From: Naumovozyma dairenensis CBS 421
Taxonomy: Eukaryota > Ascomycota > Saccharomycetes > Saccharomycetales > Saccharomycetaceae
Reading direction: 5' to 3'
Assembly: GCF_000227115.2 (NCBI RefSeq)
Contig: NC_016486.1
Location: 868,001-932,000, forward strand
DNA: 64,000 nt
This document shows, in pieces, positions 22,255 to 31,924 of this stretch. The notes under the pieces are model-generated. The model saw nothing but the letters and a program-made list of their open reading frames with translations. It did not search any database and was not told the origin of the DNA. The translations under genes and the position numbers were made by a program. Every line of letters begins with the position of its first letter. The stretch's first letter is position 1.

Positions 22255-24546
22255 ATGGATATGTTATTTCCTACTGTGAAAACTGGAGCAGATCCTTTAT
22301 TATTTGATATAAGATTGAAGACGACGGAAAATGATGTTATCCTAATAAATGGGTCGATAGAAGAAGCGTCATCCATCTTTTTGTCTGGTGTTATCGTACT
22401 ATCTGTTAAAGAGCCGATCCAAATTAAAAAAATTGCTCTTAAAATGAATGGTATCTTGAAAGTTAATACTCCAATGACTCACAATCCAAATAAGTTCCTA
22501 AGATATAGCAAAAGATTATATCAACATTCCTGGGATGATTTAAGTATACGGGATTATCTACAGAATTTATATACCAATCATACCAGAGGCAGAGGTGCAA
22601 GTATTTCAACGAAATCTTCTTCAAATCTTGCCCCTTTAGCAGCTCAACATAAATCATCTGCTTCACTTGTGTCCCTCAATGGATCAACTGGACATCATAC
22701 TTTGGTGAGAGGAAATTATGAATTACCATTCAATACCATATTACCAGGTTCGATTCATGAAAGTGTGGAAGGTCTGACAAATGCATCTATGAAATATTAT
22801 TTGGAAGCAGTTATTGAACGAAGATGTGGCAACGATTTAATTTGTACAAAGCCAATCAGAGTTGTCAGAACTTTAAATTCAGATGCGCTTGAATTGACAG
22901 AAACAGTTGTAGTCGAAAATGTGTGGCCAGATAAAGTGGAATATTGTATTTCAGTGCCATCTAAGGCTAATCCAGTTGGAGCACTTATACCAATCGATAT
23001 CGTAATGGTTCCTTTATTGAAAGGTTTAAAATCTGGCCCAATTAAAGTAACTCTAGTGGAGATTGTACAAACATGTGGGAATCCAGGAACATTAACTAAA
23101 AATGAACATGTCATAACAAAATTGAAATTAAAAGATCCGAAGGAATATCTTTCTCAGTATGTGGAAGATGAAAGCTATCATATGGAAGATATTGAATTTC
23201 AAGATAAATGGGAAATACAAACAGCTATACAGATCCCACCAAGTTTGGCAAAATGTACGCAAGATTGTACTATAAAAAAGAATATTAAAGTTTCTCACAA
23301 ATTGAAGTTTGTCATATGTTTAATAAACCCAGATGGTCATGTCTCAGAATTACGTGCATCTTTACCCGTACAACTTTTCATATCTCCATTCTTAACTGTT
23401 GGAGTCAACTCAACCTCACAAACAGATATTATACCGATCTCTTATAGTCATGATGTAGAGACAAATAATCTAGTCAATGCAGCGATATATAAACAGGACG
23501 ATGGGCAGATTTTTACTAGGTCAGGATCGCATTTGGAATTATCTGCATTGGAAAATTTGCACTTGGCAGAACAGAGTGTCTGTGACTTAATGGCACCCCC
23601 CAATTATGGAAGCCATGTTCGTGATAAGATTTTGAGTGAACCAGCCTCTGCCGTTGATGTGCTATCTAATGACCAAGAACCAGCAGCATCTAGCAATGCA
23701 TCAATCATTACAGATGACTATCAAGAAAGTTTACCCAGTATGCGTCGTCCTAGAGCTTTATCTCAAGTACCATCCATTACTATCGCAGACCTTTCAATCA
23801 CTTCTAATCGTAGATTGAGTAATACACATAACGATAATGATAACAATAGTTTGGATAGTAGAGTTACTTCTAATAGGCCATCCATAGGTACAAGAAATAG
23901 ATTTAGGTCCAGTACATTGCTGTCAATAGGGAGTATCAATGATCGTGGTTCCATACTGACGAATCCATCTAGGGAGAGCTCGATGTTAAATATGACAAAG
24001 CTAACGCCACAGAAGGCCGATTGGGAAATGGAAAGTTTAAGTAAAGTTCCCTCATATGAAAACGCTATGCATTCGGATATTATTGATGATGAATTACCTC
24101 CTACCTATCCTGAAAATGAAAAATCAAGACTCTCCTCTTTTAAAGCAAGTATAATGAGGTTAAAAAGACCGCAGATTATACATCAAAAATCCTCCACATC
24201 TCTATCTTCAATAGGTAAAGAAGGTATTGTGGCAAATGAATCAATGCTAAATGATAGTAATAATGTATCGAATTTGTCTCTTGGACTACCATCTTCAAAT
24301 AGTTCCACTCCATATCCTGTGACTTCCAGAACAGCATTATCGAATACAATAGGCCCCTTCGGTATGGGTATAAAATCGAGATCTGAATCTATTCCACTTG
24401 AAGACGAAAATGATGAGGAAACGCAGTCTGGTATGTCTTGGATGAAATTTAAGAAATCACAAAGTAATAATACTAATAAAGATGCTCAATCTAAAACATT
24501 CGCTAATAATATCATGGGGTTAATAACGAGAAAAGAGAAGAAATAG
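22255..24546 (+). CDS. ROG3: Rog3/Rod1-type alpha-arrestin (Rsp5 adaptor)
   Basis: Alpha-arrestins of this type recruit the ubiquitin ligase Rsp5 to plasma-membrane transporters and receptors for endocytosis. The 763-residue protein has an arrestin N-domain (about 15-200, with YELPFNTILPGSIHES) and C-domain (about 210-400). A Ser/Asn-rich tail carries two PPxY motifs, PPNY at 448-451 and PPTY at 615-618, which bind Rsp5 WW domains. The tail ends in a Lys-rich segment. By position next to ATG18 it is ROG3 (YFR022W, about 733 residues). The paralog ROD1 is the alternative name, but it lies elsewhere in S. cerevisiae. Confidence 0.92.
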   Translation: MDMLFPTVKTGADPLLFDIRLKTTENDVILINGSIEEASSIFLSGVIVLSVKEPIQIKKIALKMNGILKVNTPMTHNPNKFLRYSKRLYQHSWDDLSIRDYLQNLYTNHTRGRGASISTKSSSNLAPLAAQHKSSASLVSLNGSTGHHTLVRGNYELPFNTILPGSIHESVEGLTNASMKYYLEAVIERRCGNDLICTKPIRVVRTLNSDALELTETVVVENVWPDKVEYCISVPSKANPVGALIPIDIVMVPLLKGLKSGPIKVTLVEIVQTCGNPGTLTKNEHVITKLKLKDPKEYLSQYVEDESYHMEDIEFQDKWEIQTAIQIPPSLAKCTQDCTIKKNIKVSHKLKFVICLINPDGHVSELRASLPVQLFISPFLTVGVNSTSQTDIIPISYSHDVETNNLVNAAIYKQDDGQIFTRSGSHLELSALENLHLAEQSVCDLMAPPNYGSHVRDKILSEPASAVDVLSNDQEPAASSNASIITDDYQESLPSMRRPRALSQVPSITIADLSITSNRRLSNTHNDNDNNSLDSRVTSNRPSIGTRNRFRSSTLLSIGSINDRGSILTNPSRESSMLNMTKLTPQKADWEMESLSKVPSYENAMHSDIIDDELPPTYPENEKSRLSSFKASIMRLKRPQIIHQKSSTSLSSIGKEGIVANESMLNDSNNVSNLSLGLPSSNSSTPYPVTSRTALSNTIGPFGMGIKSRSESIPLEDENDEETQSGMSWMKFKKSQSNNTNKDAQSKTFANNIMGLITRKEKK

Positions 24547-25360
24547 TTGTTGTCTACATAATTCGTTTGATACATAAAGATAAATATATTTAGGACTTGC
24601 TGATAAAAAAAATCCATGTTTTTAATTTCAATTTCTTTTAATATTTACATTTTAATGAGGAAGTGTATAGATGAAGTACTTTTAGAGACAAGGTACGTTC
24701 ATGAACCTGAGAGTTATCAGTAGCTATTATATTGTTGTTGTTTAGAATGTTGATTGATGATGATGCTTGTCACTATTGTGTTGACTATGTAGTAGGATAT
24801 TTAATAATTAAGAATATAATTACCTGCTTGATAACTCGGTCATTTTTGCTATCTATCATTCTCTCGGCTGAAAACTAATCTAAATCTGTCTGCATTCGTT
24901 TGACTAACGTAGTTGTACGTTATGGAGAATGTCATTATTTAGGTGCGATATTAAATTATACAGTTGTGTACCTATTACTAACTTATTCTATAATCTATCA
25001 TTGCCTATTTTATTAAGTATGGTTGAGTCAACTGAAATCTATCTAACAGTGTATTTAATTGCTTCTCTTATATATTTACATTTTTTTAGGATCCTTTTTA
25101 GCAAGCAATTATTTAATTACAACTCGAAGGATACTTTTTAGTAAGTTTAAAGAGAACGAAAAGTAAATAAAAAATATCTTCATATAAAAAAGAATTTGAG
25201 CATTAAGACATTAACTGCATATAGTCGATTACTTAAAAATTAAAAAAGATAAACGGTTCTTATAAGGAACTAGAAAATTATCCCGTATTAGAAGAAAATT
25301 GAAAAGTGTAAAAGAAGAGAAAATATTTAATAAATTGATTAGAAGAAGAATATTATTATT
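24547..25360. other. convergent gap between ROG3 and SPS100
   Basis: These 814 bases between convergent genes mark the switch from the chromosome VI-like to the chromosome VIII-like gene order. No gene is seen. A segment at 25014-25051 resembles one at 58329-58366 (about 30 of 38 bases) and includes TGAGTCA. It could be part of an old LTR. Confidence 0.45.
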
Positions 25361-26458
25361 TCATGGGTAAAGCATCTTCAAAGATTGTGTAGAATTAACA
25401 CCATTTGCAACTGCAACTGACAACAAGATTTGTGCTTGTGCAGGGCTTAAGTAACCTGCTGAAATTGCTCCAGTAGGAACGGAATCATTTCTAATATAGC
25501 CTAATTTAGAGTTTCCAGAAGCATAAACGATTGGTAAATTAATACCTTGTGAAGCGCTTGAAGTAGAGGAAGATGTTGAATTAGATTGACTTGAACTCAC
25601 TACCACCAAACCATTAACTGAATTACCTAAGCTTGAAACTAGGTTGCTTGAATAACTGCCTTCATAGACAATTGGGACAACAATATTAGAAGAGTTAGAG
25701 ACGGCATTTGGATTGGTGAAGTTAGTAAATTGTGTTCTAAGAGTGGAATTAAAGCTTGTCAACACTGGTTGATATGAATCATAGAACCAATGAACTGTCT
25801 TTCCATCATAAATACCAACTGGTACTTTATAAGCAGGGAACACACCAGAATAAACAACACCTTTGACATCTACTAGTAAGCAACCACGTCCTTCTGAACG
25901 GTTGGATCTTGCGATTGGAATACCATTAATTGCATTATTTGTGACAACCATTGAAGTATTACTGTTAACAACAATATTAGTGAAGAAGCCCAAAGATTCC
26001 AAAGATGGTTTATTACCGACGATAACAACACCTTGATATTGTCCGCCACTCAACGAACTGTTACATTCTCTTGCGACGCTGTATAATTGAGTAATATTCA
26101 ATGCTGAAGTAGCGTTAAATAATGTTGTTACATCGATATTAGGATCGGAGTTGACAGAGACTGGTACTTGACCACCAGTAACAATGACTTTCACTCTCCC
26201 TTGTCCTTGTTCTCCAGCACCAGCACCAGCACCAGCAGCGCCACCGGCAGCACCACCAGCAACACCTCCTGCTCCAGCACCTCCTGTACCGTTGGCACCA
26301 CCAGTCATGTTACCAGCACCAGCACCTCCAGTCATATTACCCCCAGCAGCACCACCGCCTGTAACATTTGCTTGTTTCCCATAATATGGTATGAAGGGAG
26401 AAGCTTGTGCTAAGGTGCAAATTGCTAGAATTGTTGATATAATATTTTGAATTTTCAT
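25361..26458 (-). CDS. SPS100: Sps100/Ygp1 family secreted glycoprotein
   Basis: These are heavily glycosylated, secreted or cell-wall-associated proteins induced by sporulation (Sps100) or by nutrient limitation and stress (Ygp1). The 365-residue product starts at the Met of MKIQNIISTILAI, giving a clean signal peptide (about 1-18). An in-frame ATG 87 bases upstream would place a polar extension before it. After a Gly/Ala-rich segment come family blocks: VIVTGGQVPVSVN, FNATSALNITQLYSVAR, GVFPAYKVPVGIYDG, VVPIVYEGSYSSNLVSSLG and SAGYLSPAQAQILLSVA. The C-terminal part resembles the asparaginase fold without obvious catalytic residues. More than ten N-glycosylation sequons occur. By position beside YHR140W it corresponds to SPS100 (YHR139C). 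The Gly/Ala-rich insertion is unusual. Confidence 0.92.
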   Translation of the reverse strand: MKIQNIISTILAICTLAQASPFIPYYGKQANVTGGGAAGGNMTGGAGAGNMTGGANGTGGAGAGGVAGGAAGGAAGAGAGAGEQGQGRVKVIVTGGQVPVSVNSDPNIDVTTLFNATSALNITQLYSVARECNSSLSGGQYQGVVIVGNKPSLESLGFFTNIVVNSNTSMVVTNNAINGIPIARSNRSEGRGCLLVDVKGVVYSGVFPAYKVPVGIYDGKTVHWFYDSYQPVLTSFNSTLRTQFTNFTNPNAVSNSSNIVVPIVYEGSYSSNLVSSLGNSVNGLVVVSSSQSNSTSSSTSSASQGINLPIVYASGNSKLGYIRNDSVPTGAISAGYLSPAQAQILLSVAVANGVNSTQSLKMLYP

Positions 26459-27560
26459 AATATATTTTTTTCTTGTTAATGTACTATTTGGTATCTTAAA
26501 ATGAAAATCTAAGGTACATTTGAAACAATCTTGAAAGGAATACAAGGAATTTGTAAGATCAGAAAATAGATGTTAGAAAGATGAATCTATTTATACTTTA
26601 CCAGATTTTTCTAAAAACTGTGTATTTTCTCCCTTTATTGTTTTCAAGCAATCTTAGCAACATACTATGTAAAGTACTTTTTCCACAGAGACATAGTTAT
26701 GAAATTTCTCCTTTCAAAGGGAGGGCTGAATAAATATCATAGAATTTCAATTATGCCTTAAGGACAATGTGATGCACAGATTAGGAATCCTCCTCATCCA
26801 AAAGAATGACCTTCTAGAATGATTTTAATGACACCTCTGTCTTCCATACATGCCAAGACAGGAACGATCTGATTCACTATTCCTTAATTGAGGGTCCAAT
26901 ACCTATGTAGCATATGCATCTCATCTTAAACAATCGGTTGATCCCCCTTAAAGAGTCACAGGGACAGCTTCACTTATGAGATCTGAAGTACTGGGTTCAA
27001 ATGTGTCTGAAATTCCAGCTTCTTGTTGCTGTGGAAATAATTCCCTCCTATTAGGCACATAGGCATCTTTAGGAGTCATCCATCTTTGGTATAGTATACT
27101 AGTCCGCTTCTATGACTATGTCCGTGTACCTTTATTATTTTCTTCGGAACGACAGTTTGACGACACAAAAAGCATATATGTGTATCAAAGTGTCCACGGG
27201 ATATAAAGGTCTTTCCGTGGAATTTTTAACACAGTGGAAGAGCCTGCAGCCAGTGACGAGACTGTTCAACTTAAGTTTCTGCTGGGGGACTTCCCCTGAC
27301 AATGTGACACACGGAGTTTAATTATCTCCCCTGAAATGATGCCATAATCGTTTTACAGGACAGAAATGTCTGGGTGCACAGCTGTACTATTCGGGTAACT
27401 GTCTATTCAGGCCCTTTTCCTAAAGAAAAGGGCTTCCCCCCAACACAAAATTACAGGGAAGAACTTAGAACAGTCTGCTCCATTAAGAAGGTGGCAAGGC
27501 TAATTAATACCTTTCATTCAACAATAACAAGGAGAAGCAGTCCAACAAGATACCTACGAT
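26459..27560. promoter_or_regulatory. divergent promoter SPS100 / YHR140W-like, with STREs
   Basis: This 1.1-kb intergenic region holds CCCCT stress-response elements at 26944-26948, 27293-27297 and 27328-27332. They fit the Msn2/Msn4-dependent induction known for YGP1-type genes. The open frames at 27112-27321 and 27374-27697 look like chance frames. TATA-like sequence (TATTTATAC) occurs on the SPS100 side near 26588. Confidence 0.5.
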
Positions 27561-28286
27561 ATGCCAGTAGAGTCATTATCGAAACCAACCGTACGTTCAC
27601 TGTTTTTCAATTTAGTCTGTTTCGTCATTTCAAGTTGGGGACTTCGCTGGGCAACTACAATTACTTTACCTCCATCTCTAAGACAAGCAGGCCATAAACA
27701 ATTTTTAACCAATATATCAGTGATTGTTACTTTATTTAGTAACATCACAAACATTGCCGATTTTTTTATTCAAAGATATGCCAAATGTCCAACACTACGT
27801 AATAGATCACATAGAATTAGTAAACACACTATTTTACCAGTAGCTCTGGTAATGGAATCCATCGTTCCCGCCGTTTATTGGCCATTACGTTTATTCGCTA
27901 TGAAATTAATTATGCAAGGTATACCAGAAAATAATTCACCTTCTCCAATTCCACTTTCAGTAGACTGTGCCATTCATTTGGTACCTTTTGTTTTCTTATT
28001 TGCTGACCATTATCTATCCGGTTCGGGAGAAAAATTTGTTATTTCAAACAAAAAGGCTTGGGTTATTGTTACACTTCTAGGACTCTCTTACTACAGATTC
28101 TTGGGGCTTTTAATTAATACTGAAAGGGGACAATCTTATCCATATCCTTTCTTAGACGTCGATGAACCATATAAGTCGATTATCTTCGTTGCTGTAACTT
28201 CCATAACTTGGTTATTTTATGTCCTTTATCAAAAGTTTCCACCTTATGTCTCATTAAAGAAAAGAAGTGCCAAGAAACAATTCTAA
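27561..28286 (+). CDS. YHR140W-like AIG1/FAR-17a family membrane protein
   Basis: The 241-residue protein has about six hydrophobic segments, for example LFFNLVCFVISSWGL near the N-terminus, HLVPFVFLFADHYL, and IIFVAVTSITWLFYVLY near the C-terminus. It ends with a basic tail, KKRSAKKQF, suggesting ER residence. The HLVPFVFLFADHYL and YPYPFLD segments resemble AIG1/ADTRP (FAR-17a) proteins, whose animal members hydrolyse FAHFA lipids using Thr and His. Whether that chemistry applies here is not known. It occupies the position of S. cerevisiae YHR140W (239 residues) between SPS100 and RPL42B. Confidence 0.85.
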   Translation: MPVESLSKPTVRSLFFNLVCFVISSWGLRWATTITLPPSLRQAGHKQFLTNISVIVTLFSNITNIADFFIQRYAKCPTLRNRSHRISKHTILPVALVMESIVPAVYWPLRLFAMKLIMQGIPENNSPSPIPLSVDCAIHLVPFVFLFADHYLSGSGEKFVISNKKAWVIVTLLGLSYYRFLGLLINTERGQSYPYPFLDVDEPYKSIIFVAVTSITWLFYVLYQKFPPYVSLKKRSAKKQF

Positions 28287-29569
28287 AAAAGTTACAAAAT
28301 TGCCCATCATTATTTTCTACATTGGTGCAACCCTTATCTTCTGTTTGCTTTTCGATCCCTTCACATATGTACATATATATATATATTTTCTGGAATAATA
28401 TAAATACTTCAATATAACTGTCCTTCTATGTCGAATCGTACTGTGTTTTTATTTTCTTTTGCATATTTAATTCACTATTTTTTTGTTTAAAGCCCTATGT
28501 TTTATAAATCTTGTTTTTTCTTTCTTCGAAGCTTTTCAGAAACAAGTTGTTACCCGTTGTCGCTCGCTGTTCTCTAATTTTCATTTAAAAGGCGAGAAGA
28601 TTTCCATGTTTCCAATTGTTCAAAATAATATATCACTTTTTTCTGGTAGAGTTCAAATACCTTTTTTTTTCCCTTCTTTCAAAACCCCCAACATCATATT
28701 AAACTCGCAAAATGCAGTACCATTATGGGTTCTTTAATTCTTTAAAAGGACCTGAGGAAGATTCATTTCCACTATATCTTTCAATTTCGTTGTTTTGGTA
28801 TCTGTTTAAGCGTAGATAAAATTGATCGTTGCTGGGCGCCTTATGTTGATTTTTCATATGAGACATTGGGAATCAGCTGAATCCACATTTTTACGTATTT
28901 TTAATTTATTTTTTTGTACCGTTCTTCTGTATAAGCAATCTAGAACTCTTGTTTCATTCGTACCTAGTTTTTATTATCAGTTTTGTCTCTTAGAAACAAA
29001 ATTATAGAGGAGATTTGATAAAAGCAAGCATAACGAAAACGTTCCGGTATATATGGCAAAACGTAATCTCTTCAATTGAAAATGTTGAATAAATGATAAG
29101 GAATAGGTTAGCAGCTACTGGTAATATTTCAATAAGTATGCAAAGACGCCACCCCCAGCAGGGATCCCAGCTATTTAAGACTCTGTTTGCCTGTAGCTGG
29201 CATACGTCGCATAACTGCTGTGTCCTTTACTAAAACTACATCGTATATAATACATAAAGGTATGACTTATTCATTAATTATATATAAACAATTCAATACT
29301 ATGTTAACATACTGGGAAACGTTCAATTTACTATCTGTTCGTTATACAATTGAATAAATCACAACTAACTAATAAAATGACAATAAAAAATATGGTTGGG
29401 GAATAGTATTTTTAATCTTGATAATTTTTTGCTGTGGTTTATATATTAAAAGTTTTGTTCATAGGTAGTAGTGGTAAACATGCGATAATGAATTGAGAAT
29501 TAAAAAAATGGAAAGAAAATAATAAACATTTGTTTATTTCTATTAATGATTTCTTTAATCTTTGTAAAC
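28287..29569. other. unusually long convergent gap with Reb1-type site and hairpin
   Basis: The YHR140W-like and RPL42 genes converge, yet 1283 bases separate their stops, far more than usual for convergent yeast genes. A Reb1-type TTACCCG lies at 28550-28556. A 35-codon open frame runs from 28712 to 28819. A GC-richer block with nested inverted repeats lies at 29156-29220. No coding gene is convincing; an uncharacterised non-coding RNA gene is possible. Confidence 0.5.
29156..29220. other. nested inverted repeats (candidate structured RNA)
   Basis: The outer arms CAGCAG (29156-29161) and CTGCTG (29215-29220) enclose inner arms CCAGCTA (29167-29173) and TAGCTGG (29194-29200). An asymmetric internal loop and a 20-base apical loop result. 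This pattern could be an RNA hairpin with an internal pocket. I found no box ACA at the spacing expected for an H/ACA snoRNA. Confidence 0.35.
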
Positions 29570-30315
29570 TCAAAATTGTAAAGCAGCACCCTTTTGCTTC
29601 TTTTCACCACCTAATTCGAAGTGCTTACATCTCTTCAAAGTCAATTGAGCCTTAGTCTTACAGTTAACACATTCCAATCTCAAAACAACCTTCTTGGTAG
29701 TCTTAGCTTTCTTGTGGAAAATTGGCTTAGTTTGACCACCGAAACCAGATTGTTTACGGTCATAACGTCTCTTACCTTGAGCGAACAAAGAAGCTTTACC
29801 AGCTTTGTATTGGGTAACCTTGTGTTGGGTGTGCTTACGACAGGCTTTACCTTTACAGTAGGTCTTTCTGGTCTTTGGAACGTTAACTATTATAAAATGA
29901 AAAGTTAAATCAATAGAAAAATGATTAATTAAATCCATTGTTAGTAATCTCAGATTCAATATATCTAATAAGAATTTAACGATAGTTTTTGTAAAGGGAA
30001 ATTTTGATACATCAATTCAAAAAACCACTCTTATTCATGACTTAAATATTCATCGACTCTTTTATTCCATTACTGTTTGGAAGTTCTGATATCATCCTGT
30101 ATAGGATCAATATTCTTCATTTTAATGATACTATTCAAGCATGATCATATCACGTTTTCCTGTTATAATTCCAATTGTTTGGTTTAACAAGTATCTGTCC
30201 TCATCTAGTATAGCGTAAAATCTCCATCCTTGCAAATTGTAAATCTTTGTTATTGTACCCAAATCTTCTCATTCTAAAAACATCGTATTTCATTTCTATC
30301 AGTTAACATACCCAT
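29570..30315 (-). CDS. RPL42: ribosomal protein eL42 (Rpl42), spliced
   Basis: eL42 is a 60S ribosomal subunit protein near the E site. The coding sequence is two exons: 30315-30312 (ATGG) and 29886-29570. Together they give 106 residues, the exact family length, starting [22 protein letters not shown] zinc-ribbon Cys pair (CVNCKT) and the C-terminal [13 protein letters not shown] are present. The intron is 425 bases, with GTATGT at the 5' end, TACTAAC as branch site and TAG at the 3' end. An unspliced frame would begin at 29959 with a non-homologous extension, so it is rejected. It is the RPL42B (YHR141C) position, beside CHS7. Confidence 0.97.
29887..30311 (-). other. RPL42 intron
   Basis: The 5' splice site is GTATGT (rc of 30306-30311), the branch point is TACTAAC (rc of 29940-29946), and the 3' splice site is ATAG ending at 29887. 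It interrupts the second codon, directly after ATGG, as is typical for yeast ribosomal protein genes. The branch-to-acceptor distance is about 50 bases. Confidence 0.95.
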
Positions 30316-30976
30316 TGTGACTGATAGTGTTCTTGTAGTTTCTTGGTTAATTTTAAAAGTTACTATGTAGTTCCGACCATTTCACTTTTAATGGTTAATA
30401 ACTATTACTGTGGAAACAGCCTTCCCCTACGCTGTGCCCGTCTGAGACTAACTGTAGGCCAGAGGCTAGCAACAATCCCTGGAAAGGGGAATAGGCTGAA
30501 TCGGACAATTCTTTGGGTGGACCAATCTAAAGGCCTCCAAACGCGGCTCGTTTGAAGAGAAGAAGAAAAAGGAACACACGCGGCAAACTTTTACTCAAAT
30601 TTTGAAAATGTACCGATGCTACATTCTGGATGTACAGGTGTCTTACACTCAAAGTACAGTCCAATTTTCTTACTTTCAATTAAGAACCATATTTCCCGAT
30701 TGGGAACTTATCGTATTGAAACATTTTGGCGTTTGAAAATATTCAAAAATAGATCAAGAAAGAAAAAAAAGTTGTTAACGTCTTTTCGAACACTACCCTC
30801 ATTGAAAACAAAATACTGCTAGTAAGACTGGTTTTTATATCCAAAAAAAATAATTCTGAAAAAGATAATTTTAGGACATATAAAGATACAGGCCCTGGAG
30901 TTGGTTCTTTAGCATTCTTTCTCCATTGTTCTAAAACCACTATACCTCGAACGATACTATAAACAAAAAAAAGGAC
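30316..30976. promoter_or_regulatory. divergent promoter RPL42 / CHS7
   Basis: The RPL42-proximal part (about 30418-30550) is more GC-rich than the surroundings and contains TTTGGGTGGA. That is a possible degenerate Rap1-type element, as expected for a ribosomal protein promoter, but it is not a full consensus match. T- and A-rich tracts follow towards CHS7, including AAAAAAAAA at about 30963-30971 just before the CHS7 start. Confidence 0.4.
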
Positions 30977-31924
30977 ATGGGGATAAGCGATTTTGCATCG
31001 ATATGTGCGAAAGCACCGTTACCATTGTGCTCTGTTGTTAAATCAACATCTCATTACATTCTTTCGAATTCAACGACAGTCCATAATTTTGATCCAGAAC
31101 ATTTGAACGTTGGTATACTGCCACGTTGTTATTCAAGACCTATCGTTCTGGCCAACACAGTTATTTTCGGTATAGGGAACGCATTTATTAATATTGGTGC
31201 TCTTGGTGTACTTTTAATCATCATTTTTAACATAAGACAAAAATACACAGCAATAGGAAGAACAGAGTACCTTTATTTTTTCCAACTTACATTATTATTG
31301 ACTATCTTTACTTTGATAGTTGATTGTGGGGTATCACCACCAGGATCATCTTCATATCCATACTTTGTCGCCATACAGATAGGTTTCGCCGGTGCATGTT
31401 GTTGGTCCCTCTTAGTTACCGGGTTTTTGGGGTTTAATCTATGGGAAGATGGTACGTTTAAATCAATGTTTTTTGTTCGTACTGCATCATTCTTAGGATT
31501 TGCTGCCAATTTTTTGGCATCCATCCTAACTTTCAAATCCTGGATTCAAGACCATCACATTTCCTCAATGGATACCACGGGGATGTTTGTTGTAGTCTAC
31601 ATTGTCAATGCAGTTATTTTATTTATATATACACTTTGTCAATTGTTAGTTTCCTTATTCGTGGTAAGGAATCTATGGGTTACCGGCTCCATTTTACTAG
31701 GTGTTTTCTTCTTCGTAATGGGCCAAATTATGAGTTATGCACTTTCCAACGTCATCTGTGAAGGGGTGAACCATTACTTGGACGGATTATTCTTTGGAAG
31801 TCTTTGCAATCTATTTACGTTAATGATGGTTTACAAGATTTGGGACATGACTACTGATGATGACCTTGAATTCAGTGTCAGTGTGAACAAGGAAGGACTT
31901 GTTGTATATAGCAATGAATTTTAA
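30977..31924 (+). CDS. CHS7: Chs7, ER chaperone for chitin synthase III
   Basis: Chs7 is a polytopic ER protein required for folding and ER export of Chs3. The 315-residue product equals the family length (316 in S. cerevisiae) and has about seven transmembrane segments. Blocks shared with the family include CVSPPGSSSYPYF-type CGVSPPGS, GFLGFNLWEDGT, NFLASILTFKSW, LLVSLFVVRNLWVTG and the C-terminal MTTDDDLEFSVSV. No disruption is seen. It lies between RPL42 and DSE2 as on chromosome VIII of S. cerevisiae. Confidence 0.98.
   Translation: MGISDFASICAKAPLPLCSVVKSTSHYILSNSTTVHNFDPEHLNVGILPRCYSRPIVLANTVIFGIGNAFINIGALGVLLIIIFNIRQKYTAIGRTEYLYFFQLTLLLTIFTLIVDCGVSPPGSSSYPYFVAIQIGFAGACCWSLLVTGFLGFNLWEDGTFKSMFFVRTASFLGFAANFLASILTFKSWIQDHHISSMDTTGMFVVVYIVNAVILFIYTLCQLLVSLFVVRNLWVTGSILLGVFFFVMGQIMSYALSNVICEGVNHYLDGLFFGSLCNLFTLMMVYKIWDMTTDDDLEFSVSVNKEGLVVYSNEF

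Noticed and set aside
26168..26413. Ala/Pro-rich and Ser/Thr-rich open frames opposite SPS100
   Set aside because: They are antisense readings of the Gly/Ala-rich repeat of the real gene.
29887..29959. Unspliced N-terminal extension of RPL42 starting at 29959
   Set aside because: The extension is not ribosomal-protein-like. Canonical splice signals join ATGG at 30312-30315 to the exon and give the exact 106-residue family protein.
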